This document shows positions 45,041 through 57,411 of a stretch of DNA of 64,000 nt, one piece after another. Within the stretch, counting starts at the first letter, position 1; each line of letters opens with the position of its first letter. Source of the DNA: Chlorocebus sabaeus (taxonomy: Eukaryota > Chordata > Mammalia > Primates > Cercopithecidae); NCBI RefSeq assembly GCF_047675955.1, contig NW_027328081.1, positions 930,001-994,000 of the forward strand, written 5' to 3'. The translations under genes were made by a program, and so were the position numbers. The notes beneath the pieces were generated by a model, which worked only from the letters and a program-made list of their open reading frames with translations, did no database searches and was not told the origin of the DNA.

Positions 45041-47620
45041 TGAAGGGAAAGACGTAACTCTGTGAGATGAATCAACAGAACACAGAGCAGTTTCTCAGAA
45101 AGCTTCTTTCCAGTTTCGAACGGAAGATATTTCCTTTTTCACCATAGCCCTCTATGGGCTTCCAAATATCCCTTTGCCAATTCCACAAGAACAGCCTTAG
45201 CGAAAGGCATCTTGAGCGAATGATGTAACTCTGTGAGATGAATTAACAGAACACAGAGCAGTTTCTCAGAATGCTTCTTTCCACTTTTGAACAGAAGATA
45301 TTTCCTTTTTCACCATAGCCCTCTATGGGCTTCCAAATATCCCTTTGCCAATTCCACAAGAACAGCCTTAGCGAAAGGCTTCTTGAAGGGAAAGATGTAA
45401 CTCTGTGAGATAAATTAACAGAACACAGAGCAGTTTCTCAGAAAGCTTCTTTCCAGTTTTGAACGGAAGATATTTCCTTTTTCACCATAGCCCTCTATGG
45501 GCTTCCAAATATCCCTTTGCCAATTCCACAAGAACAGCCTTAGCGAAAGGCTTCTTGAAGGGAAAGATGTAATTCAGTGAGATGAATTAACAGAACACAG
45601 AGCAGTTTCTCAGAAAGCTTCTTTCCAGTTTTGAACGGAAGATATTTCCTTTTTCACCATAGCCATCTATGGGCTTCCAATTATCCCTTTGCCAATTCCA
45701 CAAGAACACCCTTAGCGAAAGGCTTCTTGAAGGGAAAGATGTAACTCTGTGAGATGAATTAACAGAACACAGAGCAGTTTCTCAGAAAGCTTCTTTCCAG
45801 TTTTGAACGGAAGATATTTCCTTTTTCACCATAGCCCTCTATGGGCTTCCAAATATCCCTTTGCCAATTCCACAAGAACAGCCTTAGCGAAAGGCTTCTT
45901 GAAGGGAAAGACGTAACTATGTGAGATGAATTAACAGAACACAGAGCAGTTTCTCAGAATTCTTCTTTCCAGTTTTGAACGGAAGATATTTCCTTTTTCA
46001 CCATAGCCCTCTATGGGCTTCCAAATATCCCTTTGCCAATTCCACAAGAACAGCCTTAGCGAAAGACTTCTTGAAGGGAAAGATGTAACTCTGTGAGATG
46101 AATTAACAGAACACAGAGCAGTTTCTCAGAAAGCTTCTTTCCAGTTTTGAACGGAAGATATTTCCTTTTTCACCATAGCCCTCTATGGGCTTCCAAATAT
46201 CCCATTGCCAATTCCACAAGAACAGCCTTAGCGAAAGGCTTCTTGAAGGGAAAGATGTAACTCTGTGAGATGAATTAACAGAACACAGAGCAGTTTCTCA
46301 GAAAGCTTCTTTCCAGTTTTGAACGGAAGATATTTCCTTTTTCACCATAGCCCTCTATGGGCTTCCAAATATCCCTTTGCCAATTCCACAAGAACAGCCT
46401 TAGCGAAAGGCTTCTTGAAGGGAAAGATGTAACTCTGTGAGATGAATTAACAGAACACAGAGCAGTTTCTCAGAAAGCTTCTTTCCAGTTTTGAACGGAA
46501 GATATTTCCTTTTTCACCCTAGTCCTCTATGGGCTTCCAAATATCCCTTTGCCAATTCCACAAGAACATCCTTAGCGAAAGGCTTCTTGAAGGGAAAGAT
46601 GTAACTCTGTGAGATGAATTAACAGAACACAGAGCAGTTTCTCAGAAAGCTTCTTTCCAGTTTTGAACGGAAGATATTTCCTTTTTCACCATAGCCCTCT
46701 ATGGGCTTCCAAATATCCCTTTGCCAATTCCACAAGAACAGACTTAGCGAAAGGCTTCTTGAAGGGAAAGACGTAACTCTGTGAGATGAATTAACAGAAC
46801 ACAGAGCAGTTTCTCAGAAAGCTTCTTTCCAGTTTTGAACGGAAGATATTTCCTTTTTCACCATAGCCCTCTATGGGCTTCCAAATATCCCTTTGCCAAT
46901 TCCACAAGAACAGCCTTAGCGAAAGGCTTCTTGAAGGGAAAGATGTAACACTGTGAGATGAATTAACAGAACACAGAGCAGTTTCTCACAAAGCTTCTTT
47001 CCAGTTTTGAACGGAAGATATTTCCTTTTTCACCATAGCCCTCTATGGGCTTCCAAATATCCCTTTGCCAATTCCACAAGAACAGCCTTAGCGAAAGGCT
47101 TCTTGAAGGGAAAGATGTAACTCTGTGAGATAAATTAACAGAACACAGAGCAGTTTCTCAGAAAGCTTCTTTCCAGTTTTCAACGGAAGATATTTCCTTT
47201 TTCACCATAGCCCTCTATGGGCTTCCAAATATCCCTTTGCCATTTCCACAAGAACAGCCTTAGCGAAAGGCATCTTGAGCGAATGATGTAACTCTGTGAG
47301 ATGAATTAACAGAACACAGAGCAGTTTCTCAGAATGCTTCTTTCCAGTTTTGAACGGAAGATATTTCCTTTTTCACCATAGCCCTCTATGGGCTTCCAAA
47401 TATCCCTTTGCCAATTCCACAAGAACAGCCTTAGCGAAAGGCTTCTTGAAGGGAAAGATGTAACTCTCTGAGATGAATTAACAGAACACAGAGCAGTTTC
47501 TCAGAAAGCTTCTTTCCAGTTTTGAACGGAAGATATTTCCCTTTTCACCATAGCCCTCTATGGGCTTCTAAATATCCCTTTGCCAATTCCACAAGAACAG
47601 CCTTAGGGAAAGGCTTCTTG
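45041..47620 (-). repeat. 14/15-monomer HOR unit, copy 2 (one monomer longer)
   Basis: Repeats the markers of copy 1: GCATCTTGAGCG at 45207, GCCATCTATGGG at 45662, GTAACACTGTGAG near 46946 and GCATCTTGAGCG at 47270. The change of offset from 2,406 to 2,578 shows one extra monomer gained near 45.9-46.3 kb. That part holds the only EcoRI site I noticed (GAATTC at 45957), in a monomer where CAGAATTCTTC replaces CAGAAAGCTTC. Confidence 0.78.
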
Positions 47621-47960
47621 AAGGGAAAGATGTAACTCTGTGAGATGAATTAACAGAACACAGAGCAGTTTCTCAGAAAGCTTCTTTCCAGTTTTGAACG
47701 GAAGATATTTCCTTTTTCACCATAGCCCTCTATGGGCTTCCAAATATACCTTTGCCAATTCACCAAGAACAGCCTTAGCGAAAGGCTTCTTGAAGGGAAA
47801 GACGTAACTCTGTGAGATGAATTAACAGAACACAGAGCAGTTTCTCAGAAAGCTTCTTTCCAGTTTTGAACGGAAGATATTTCCTTTTTCACCATAGCCC
47901 TCTATGGGCTTCCAAATATCCCTTTGCCAATTCCACAAGAACCGCCATAGCGAAAGGCTT

Positions 47961-49505
47961 CTTGAAGGGAAAGATGGAACTCTCTGAGATGAATTAACAG
48001 AACACAGCGCAGTTACTCAGAAAGCTTCTTTCCAGTTTTGAACGGAAGATATTTCCTTTTTCACCCTAGCCCTCTATGGGCTTCCAAATATCCCTTTGCC
48101 AATTCCACAAGAACAGCCTTAGCTAAAAGCTTCTTGAAGGGAAAGATGTAACTCTATGAGATGAATTAACAGAACACAGAGCAGTTTCTCAGAAAGCTTC
48201 TTTCCAATTTTGAACGGAAGATATTTCCTTTTTCATCATAGCCCTCTATGGGCTTCCAAATATCCCTTTGCCAATTCCCCAAGAACAGCCTTAGCGAAAG
48301 GCTTCTTGAAGGGAAAGACGTAACTCTGTGAGATGAATTAACAGAACACAGAGCAGTTTCTCAGAAAGCTTCTTTCCACTTCTGAACGAAAGATATTTCA
48401 TTTTTCACCATAGCCCTCTATGGGCTTCCAAATATCCCTTTGCCAATTCCACAAGAACAGCCTTAGCGAAAGGCTTCTAAGGGAAAGATGTTACTCTGTG
48501 AGATGAATTAACAGAACACAGAGCAGTTTCTCAGAAATCTTCTTTCCAGTTTTGAACGGAAGATATTTCCTTTTTCACCATAGCCCTCTATTTGCTTCCA
48601 AATATCCCTTTGCCAATTCCACAAGAACAGCCTTAGCGAAAGGCTTCTTGAAGGGAAAGATGTAACTCTGTGAGATGAATTAACAGAACACAGAGCAGTT
48701 TCTCAGAAAGCTTCTTTCCAGTTTTGAACGGAAGATATTTCCTTTTTCACCATAGCCCTGTATGGGCTTCCAAATATCCCTTTGCCAATTCCACAAGAAC
48801 AGCCTTAGCGAAAGGCATCTTGAAGGGAAAGATGTAACTCTGTGAGATGAATTAACAGAACACAGAGCAGTTTCTCAGGAAGCTTCTTTCCAGTTTTGAA
48901 CGGAACATATTTCCTTTTTCACCATAGCCCTCTATGGGCTTCCAAGTACCCTTTGCCAATTCCACAAGAACAGCCTTAGCGAAAGGCTTCTTGAAGGGAA
49001 AGACGTAACTCTGTGAGATGAATTAACAGAACACAGAGCAGTTTCTCAGAAAGCTTCTTTCCAGTTTTGAACGGAAGATATTTCCTTTTTCACCATAGCA
49101 ATCTATGGGCTTCCAAATATACCTTTGCCAATTCCCCAAGAACAGCCTTAGCGAAAGGCTTCTTGAAGGGAAAGACGTAACTCTGTGAGATGAATTAACA
49201 GAACACAGAGCAGTTTCTCAGAAAGCTTCTTTCCAGTTTTGAACGGAAGATATTTCCCTTTTCACCATAGCCCTCTATGGGCTTCCAAATATCCCTTTGC
49301 CAATTCCACAAGAACAGCCTTAGCGAAAGGCTTCTTGAAGGGAAAGATGTAACTCTGTGCGATGAATCAACAGAACACAGAGCAGTTTCTCAGAAAGCTT
49401 CTTTCCAGTTTTGAACGGAAGATATTTCCTTTTTCACCATAGCCCCCTATGGGCTTCCAAATATCCCTTTGCCAATTCCCCAAGAACAGCCTTAGCGAAA
49501 GGCTT
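47961..49505 (-). repeat. 9-monomer core module M6 (distal copy)
   Basis: Sixth copy of the core, 21,492 bp from M5. It has CTTCTAAGGG at 48474 and the B-type CTTCTTGAAGGG, but keeps C at 48929 where M3 and M5 share T. Private changes include ACCGCCATAG just before it (about 47942), AGTTACTCAG (about 48012) and CAGGAAGC (about 48877). It joins the GAACTAAC/CACAAAGTTTC monomer directly, with no extra linker monomer. Confidence 0.85.
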
Positions 49506-51907
49506 CTTGAAGGGAAAGATGTAACTCTGTGAGATGAACTAACAGAACACAGAGCAGTTTCTCACAAAGTTTCTTTCCAGTTTTGAACGGAAGATATTTC
49601 CATTTTCACCATAGCCCTCTATGGGCTTCCAAATATCCCTTTGCCAATTCCCCAAGAACAGCCTTAGCGAAAGGCTTCTTGAAGGGAAAGACGTAACTCT
49701 GTGAGATGAATTAACAGAACACAGAGCAGTTTCTCAGAAAGCTTCTTTCCAGTTTTGAACGGAAGATATTTCCTTTTTCAACATAGCCCCCTATGGGCTT
49801 CCAAATATCCCTTTGCCAATTCCACAAGAACAGCCTTAGCGAAAGACTTCTTGAAGGGAAAGATGTAACTCTGTGAGATGAATTAACAGAACACAGAGCA
49901 GTTTCTCAGAAAGCTTCTTTCCAGTTTTGAACGGAAGATATTTCCTTTTTCACCATAGCCCTCTATGGGCTTCCAAATATCCCTTTGCCAATTCCACAAG
50001 AACAGACTTAGCGAAAGGCTTCTTGAAGGGAAAGATGTAACTCTGTGAGATGAATTAACAGAACACAGAGCAGTTTCTCAGAAAGCTTCTTTCCAGTTTT
50101 GAACGGAAGATATTTCCTTTTTCACCATAGCCCTCTATGGGCTTCCAAATATCCCTTTGCCAATTCCACAAGAACAGCCTTAGCGAAAGGCTTCTTGAAG
50201 GGAAAGATGTAACTCTGTGAGATGAATTAACAGAACACAGAGCAGTTTCTCAGAAAGCTTCTTTCCAGTTTTGAACGGAAGATATTTCCTTTTTCACCAT
50301 AGCCCTCTATGGGCTTCCAAATATCCCTTTGCCAATTCCACAAGAACAGCCTTAGCGAAAGGCTTCTTGAAGGGAAAGATGTAACTCTGTGAGATGAATT
50401 AACAGAACACAGAGCAGTTTCTCAGAAAGCTTCTTTCCAGTTTTGAACGGAAGATATTTCCTTTTTCACCATATCCCTCTATGGACTTCCAAATATCCCT
50501 TTGCCAATTCCACAAGAACAGCCTTAGCGAAAGGCTTCTTTATGGGAAAGATGTAACTCTGTGAGATGAATTAACAGAACACAGAGCAGTTTCTCAGAAA
50601 GCTTCTTTCCAGTTTTGAACGGAAGATATTTCCTTTTTCACCATAGCCCTCTATGGGCTTCCAAATATCCCTTTGCCAATTCCACAAGAACAGCCTTAGC
50701 GAAAGGCTTCTTGAAGGGAAAGATGTAACTCTGTGAGATGAATTAACAGAACACAGAGCAGTTTCTCAGAAAGTTTCTTTCCAGTTTTGAACGGAAGATA
50801 TTTCCTTTTTCACCATAACCCTCTATGGGCTTCCAAATATCCCTTTGCAAATTCCACAAGAACAGCCTTAGCGAAAGGATTCTTGAAGGGAAAGATGTAA
50901 CTCTGTGAGATGAATTAACAGAACACAGAGCAGTTTCTCAGAAAGCTTCTTTCCAGTTTTGAACGGAAGATATTTCCTTTTTCACCATAGCCCTCTATGG
51001 GCTTCCAAATATACCTTTGCCAATTCCACAAGAACAGCCTTAGCGAAAGGCTTCTTGAAGGGAAAGATGTAACTCTGTGAGATGAATTAACAGAACACAG
51101 AGCAGTTTCTCAGAAAGCTTCTTTCCAGTTTTGAACAAAAGATATTTCCTTTTTCACCATAGCCCTCTATGGGCTTCCAAATATCCCATTGCCAATTCCA
51201 CAAGAACAGCCTTAGCGAAAGGCTTCTTGAAGGGAAAGATGTAACTCTGTGAGATGAATTAACAGAACACAGAGCAGTTTCTCAGAAAGCTTCTTTCCAG
51301 TTTTGAACGGAAGATATTTCCTTTTTCACCATAGCCCTCTATGGGCTTCCAAATATCCCTTTGCCAATTCCACAACAACAGCCTTAGCGAAAGGCTTCTT
51401 GAAGGGAAAGATGTAACTCTGTGAGATGAATTAACAGAACACAGAGCAGTTTCTCAGAAAGCCTCTTTCCAGGTCTGAACGGAAGATATTTCCTTTTTCA
51501 CCATAGCCCTCTAAGGGCTTCCAAATATCCCTTTGCCAATTCCACAAGAACAGCCTTAGCGAAAGGCTTCTTGAAGGGAAAGATGTAACTCTGTGAGATG
51601 AATTAACAGAACACAGAGCAGTTTCTCAGAAAGCTTCTTTCCAGTTTTGAACGGAATATATTTCCTTTTTCACCATAGCCCTCTATGGGCTTCCAAATAT
51701 CCCTTTGCCAATTCCACAAGAACAGCCTTAGCCAAAGGCTTCTTGAAGGGAAAGATGTAACTCTGTGAGATGAATTAACAGAACACAGAGCAGTTTCTCA
51801 GAAAGCTTCTTTCCACTTCTGAACGGAAGATATTTCCTTTTTCACCATAGCCCTCTATGGGCTTCCAAATATACCTTTGCCAATTCCCCAAGAACAGCCT
51901 TAGCGAA

Positions 51908-54659
51908 AGGCTTCTTGAAGGGAAAGACGTAACTCTGTGAGATGAATTAACAGAACACAGAGCAGTTTCTCACAAAGCTTCTTTCCAGTTTTCAACGGAA
52001 GATATTTCCTTTTTCACCATAGCCCTCTATGGGCTTCCAAATATCCCTTTGCCAATTCCACAAGAACAGCCTTAGCAAAAGGCTTCTTGAAGGGAAAGAT
52101 GTAACTCTGTGAGATGAATTAACAGAACACAGAGCAGTTTCTCAGAAAGCTTCTTTCCAGTTTTGAACGGAAGATATTTCCTTTTTCACCATAGCCCTCT
52201 ATGGGCTTCCAAATATACCTTTGCCAATTCCACAAGACCAGCCTTAGCGAAAGGCTTCTTGAAGGGAAAGATGTAACTCTGTGAGATGAATTAACAGAAC
52301 ACAGAGCAGTTTCTCAGAAAGCTTCTTTCCAGTTTTGAACGGAATATATTTCCTTTTTCACCATAGCCCTCTATGGGCTTCTAAATATCCCTTTGCCAAT
52401 TCCACAAGAACAGCCTTAGCGAAAGGCTTCTTGAAGGGAAAGATGTAACTCTGTGAGATGAATTAACAGAACACAGAGCAGTTTCTCAGAAAGCTTCTTT
52501 CCAGTTTTGAACGGAAGATATTTCCTTTTTCACCATAGCCCTCTATGGGCTTCCAAATATACCTTTGCCAATTCCACAAGAACAGCCTTAGCGAAAGGCT
52601 TCTTGAAGGGAAAGATGTAACTCTGTGAGATGAATTAACAGAACACAGAGCAGTTTCTCAGAAAGCTTCTTTCCAGTTTTGAACAAAAGATATTTCCTTT
52701 TTCACCATAGCCCTCTATGGGCTTCCAAATATCCCTTTGCCAATTCCACAAGAACAGCCTTAGCGAAAGGCTTCTTGAAGGGAAAGATGTAACTCTGTGA
52801 GATGAATTAACAGAACACAGAGCAGTTTCTCAGAAAGCTTCTTTCCAGTTCTGAACGGAAGATATTTCCTTTTTCACCATAGCCCTCTATGGGCTTCCAA
52901 ATATCCCTTTGCCAATTCCACAAGAACAGCCTTAGCGAAAGGCTTCTTGAAGGGAAAGATGTAACTCTGTGAGATGAATTAACAGAACACAGAGCAGTTT
53001 CTCAGAAAGCTTCTTTCCACTTCTGAACGGAAGATATTTCCTTTTTCACCATAGCCCTCTATGGGCTTCCAAATATACCTTTGCCAATTCCCCAAGAACA
53101 GCCTTAGCGAAAGGCTTCTTGAAGGGAAAGACGTAACTCTGTGAGATGAATTAACAGAACACAGAGCAGTTTCTCACAAAGCTTCTTTCCAGTTTTCAAC
53201 GGAAGATATTTCCTTTTTCACCATAGCCCTCTATGGGCTTCCAAATATCCCTTTGCCAATTCCACAAGAACAGCCTTAGCAAAAGGCTTCTTGAAGGGAA
53301 AGATGTAACTCTGTGAGATGAATTAACAGAACACAGAGCAGTTTCTCAGAAAGCTTCTTTCCAGTTTTCAACGGAAGATATTTCCTTTTTCACCATTGCC
53401 CTCTATGGGCTTTCAAATATCCCTTTGCCAATTCCACAAGAACAGCCTTAGCGAAAGGCTTCTTGAAGGGAAAGATGTAACTCTGTGAGATGAATTAACA
53501 GAACACAGAGCAGTTTCTCAGAAAGCTTCTTTCCAGTTTTGAACGGAAGATATTTCCTTTTTCACCATAGCCCTCTATGGGCTTCCAAATATCCCTTTGC
53601 CAATTCCACAAGAACAGCCTTAGCGAAAGGCTTCTTGAAGGGAAAGATGTAACTGTGTGAGACGAATTAACAGAACAGAGAGCAGATTCTCAGAAAGCTT
53701 CTTTCCAGTTTTGAACGGAAGATATTTCCTTTTTCACCATAGCCCTCTATGGGCTTCCAAATATCCCTTTGCCAATTCCACAAGAACAGCCTTAGCGAAA
53801 GGCTTCTTGAAGGGAAAGATGTAACTCTGTGAGATGCATTAACAGAACACAGAGCAGTTTCTCAGAAAGCTTCTTTCCAGTTTTGAACGGAAGATATTTC
53901 CTTTTTCACCATAGCCCTCTATGGGCTTCCAAATATCCCTTTGCCAATTCCACAAGAACAGCCTTAGCGAAAGGCTTCTTGAAGGGAAAGATGTAACTCT
54001 GTGAGATGAATTAACAGAACACAGAGCAGTTTCTCAGAAAGCTTCTTTCCAGTTTTGAACGGAAGATATTTCCTTTTTCACCATAGCCCTCTATGGGCTT
54101 CCAAATATCCCTTTGCCAATTCCACAAGAACAGAATTAGCGAAAGGCTTCTTGAAGGGAAAGACGTAACTCTGTGAGATGAATCAACAGAACACAGAGCA
54201 GTTTCTCAGAAAGCTTCTTTCCAGTTTTGAACGAAAGATATTTCCTTTTTCACCATAGCCCTCTATGGGCTTCCAAATATCCCTTTGCCAATTCCACAAG
54301 AACAGCCTTAGCGAAAGGCTTCTTGAAGGGAAAGATGTAACTCTGTGAGATGAATTAACAGAACACAGAGCAGTTTCTCAGAAAGCTTCTTTCCAGTTTT
54401 GAACGGAAGTTATTTCCTTTTTCACCATAGTCCTCTATGGGCTTCCAAATATCCCTTTGCCAATTCCACAAGAACATCCTTAGCGAAAGGCTTCTTGAAG
54501 GGAAAGATGTAACTCTGTGAGATGAATTAACAGAACACAGAGCAGTTTCTCAGAAAGCTTCTTTACACTTCTGAACGGAAGATATTTCCTTTTTCACCAT
54601 AGCCCTCTATGGGCTTCCAAATATCCCTTTGCCAATTCCACAAGAACAGACTTAGCGAA
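51908..54659 (-). repeat. 16-monomer tandem duplication, copy 1 (2,752 bp)
   Basis: Matches the next unit at exactly +2,752 bp (16 x 172). Markers: AAGACCAGCC (52236/54988), TTCTAAATATCC (about 52378/55130), GAACAAAAG (about 52681/55433), CATTGCCC (53395/56147), GTGTGAGACG (53655/56407), AACAGAATTAG (54135/56887) and ACACTT (54565/57317). Confidence 0.85.
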
Positions 54660-57411
54660 AGGCTTCTTGAAGGGAAAGACGTAACTCTGTGAGATGAATT
54701 AACAGAACACAGAGCAGTTTCTCACAAAGCTTCTTTCCAGTTTTCAACGGAAGATATTTCCTTTTTCACCATAGCCCTCTATGGGCTTCCAAATATCCCT
54801 TTGCCAATTCCACAAGAACAGCCTTAGCAAAAGGCTTCTTGAAGGGAAAGATGTAACTCTGTGAGATGAATTAACAGAACACAGAGCAGTTTCTCAGAAA
54901 GCTTCTTTCCAGTTTTGAACGGAAGATATTTCCTTTTTCACCATAGCCCTCTATGGGCTTCCAAATATACCTTTGCCAATTCCACAAGACCAGCCTTAGC
55001 GAAAGGCTTCTTGAAGGGAAAGATGTAACTCTGTGAGATGAATTAACAGAACACAGAGCAGTTTCTCAGAAAGCTTCTTTCCAGTTTTGAACGGAATATA
55101 TTTCCTTTTTCACCATAGCCCTCTATGGGCTTCTAAATATCCCTTTGCCAATTCCACAAGAACAGCCTTAGCGAAAGGCTTCTTGAAGGGAAAGATGTAA
55201 CTCTGTGAGATGAATTAACAGAACACAGAGCAGTTTCTCAGAAAGCTTCTTTCCAGTTTTGAACGGAAGATATTTCCTTTTTCACCATAGCCCTCTATGG
55301 GCTTCCAAATATACCTTTGCCAATTCCACAAGAACAGCCTTAGCGAAAGGCTTCTTGAAGGGAAAGATGTAACTCTGTGAGATGAATTAACAGAACACAG
55401 AGCAGTTTCTCAGAAAGCTTCTTTCCAGTTTTGAACAAAAGATATTTCCTTTTTCACCATAGCCCTCTATGGGCTTCCAAATATCCCTTTGCCAATTCCA
55501 CAAGAACAGCCTTAGCGAAAGGCTTCTTGAAGGGAAAGATGTAACTCTGTGAGATGAATTAACAGAACACAGAGCAGTTTCTCCGAAAGCTTCTTTCCAG
55601 TTCTGAACGGAAGATATTTCCTTTTTCACCATAGCCCTCTATGGGCTTCCAAATATCCCTTTGCCAATTCCACAAGAACAGCCTTAGCGAAAGGCTTCTT
55701 GAAGGGAAAGATGTAACTCTGTGAGATGAATTAACAGAACACAGAGCAGTTTCTCAGAAAGCTTCTTTCCACTTCTGAACGGAAGATATTTCCTTTTTCA
55801 CCATAGCCCTCTATGGGCTTCCAAATATACCTTTGCCAATTCCCCAAGAACAGCCTTAGCGAAAGGCTTCTTGAAGGGAAAGACGTAACTCTGTGAGATG
55901 AATTAACAGAACACAGAGCAGTTTCTCACAAAGCTTCTTTCCAGTTTTCAACGGAAGATATTTCCTTTTTCACCATAGCCCTCTATGGGCTTCCAAATAT
56001 CCCTTTGCCAATTCCACAAGAACAGCCTTAGCAAAAGGCTTCTTGAAGGGAAAGATGTAACTCTGTGAGATGAATTAACAGAACACAGAGCAGTTTCTCA
56101 GAAAGCTTCTTTCCAGTTTTCAACGGAAGATATTTCCTTTTTCACCATTGCCCTCTATGGGCTTTCAAATATCCCTTTGCCAATTCCACAAGAACAGCCT
56201 TAGCGAAAGGCTTCTTGAAGGGAAAGATGTAACTCTGTGAGATGAATTAACAGAACACAGAGCAGTTTCTCAGAAAGCTTCTTTCCAGTTTTGAACGGAA
56301 GATATTTCCTTTTTCACCATAGCCCTCTATGGGCTTCCAAATATCCCTTTGCCAATTCCACAAGAACAGCCTTAGCGAAAGGCTTCTTGAAGGGAAAGAT
56401 GTAACTGTGTGAGACGAATTAACAGAACAGAGAGCAGATTCTCAGAAAGCTTCTTTCCAGTTTTGAACGGAAGATATTTCCTTTTTCACCATAGCCCTCT
56501 ATGGGCTTCCAAATATCCCTTTGCCAATTCCACAAGAACAGCCTTAGCGAAAGGCTTCTTGAAGGGAAAGATGTAACTCTGTGAGATGCATTAACAGAAC
56601 ACAGAGCAGTTTCTCAGAAAGCTTCTTTCCAGTTTTGAACGGAAGATATTTCCTTTTTCACCATAGCCCTCTATGGGCTTCCAAATATCCCTTTGCCAAT
56701 TCCACAAGAACAGCCTTAGCGAAAGGCTTCTTGAAGGGAAAGATGTAACTCTGTGAGATGAATTAACAGAACACAGAGCAGTTTCTCAGAAAGCTTCTTT
56801 CCAGTTTTGAACGGAAGATATTTCCTTTTTCACCATAGCCCTCTATGGGCTTCCAAATATCCCTTTGCCAATTCCACAAGAACAGAATTAGCGAAAGGCT
56901 TCTTGAAGGGAAAGACGTAACTCTGTGAGATGAATCAACAGAACACAGAGCAGTTTCTCAGAAAGCTTCTTTCCAGTTTTGAACGAAAGATATTTCCTTT
57001 TTCACCATAGCCCTCTATGGGCTTCCAAATATCCCTTTGCCAATTCCACAAGAACAGCCTTAGCGAAAGGCTTCTTGAAGGGAAAGATGTAACTCTGTGA
57101 GATGAATTAACAGAACACAGAGCAGTTTCTCAGAAAGCTTCTTTCCAGTTTTGAACGGAAGTTATTTCCTTTTTCACCATAGTCCTCTATGGGCTTCCAA
57201 ATATCCCTTTGCCAATTCCACAAGAACATCCTTAGCGAAAGGCTTCTTGAAGGGAAAGATGTAACTCTGTGAGATGAATTAACAGAACACAGAGCAGTTT
57301 CTCAGAAAGCTTCTTTACACTTCTGAACGGAAGATATTTCCTTTTTCACCATAGCCCTCTATGGGCTTCCAAATATCCCTTTGCCAATTCCACAAGAACA
57401 GACTTAGCGAA
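54660..57411 (-). repeat. 16-monomer tandem duplication, copy 2 (2,752 bp)
   Basis: Second copy at +2,752 bp, with few differences, for example CTCCGAAAGC (about 55581) for CTCAGAAAGC. The joint at 54660 puts an AACAGACTTAG monomer of the dimer type in front of a CACAAAGC/TTTTCAAC monomer, a neighbour pair not seen elsewhere, and so marks the duplication breakpoint. Confidence 0.85.

Noticed and set aside
55387..55632. Minus-strand open frame of 81 codons
   Set aside because: Satellite read-through over about one and a half monomers, opened by AACAAAAG and TTCTGAAC variants. There is no protein family resemblance and no codon bias.
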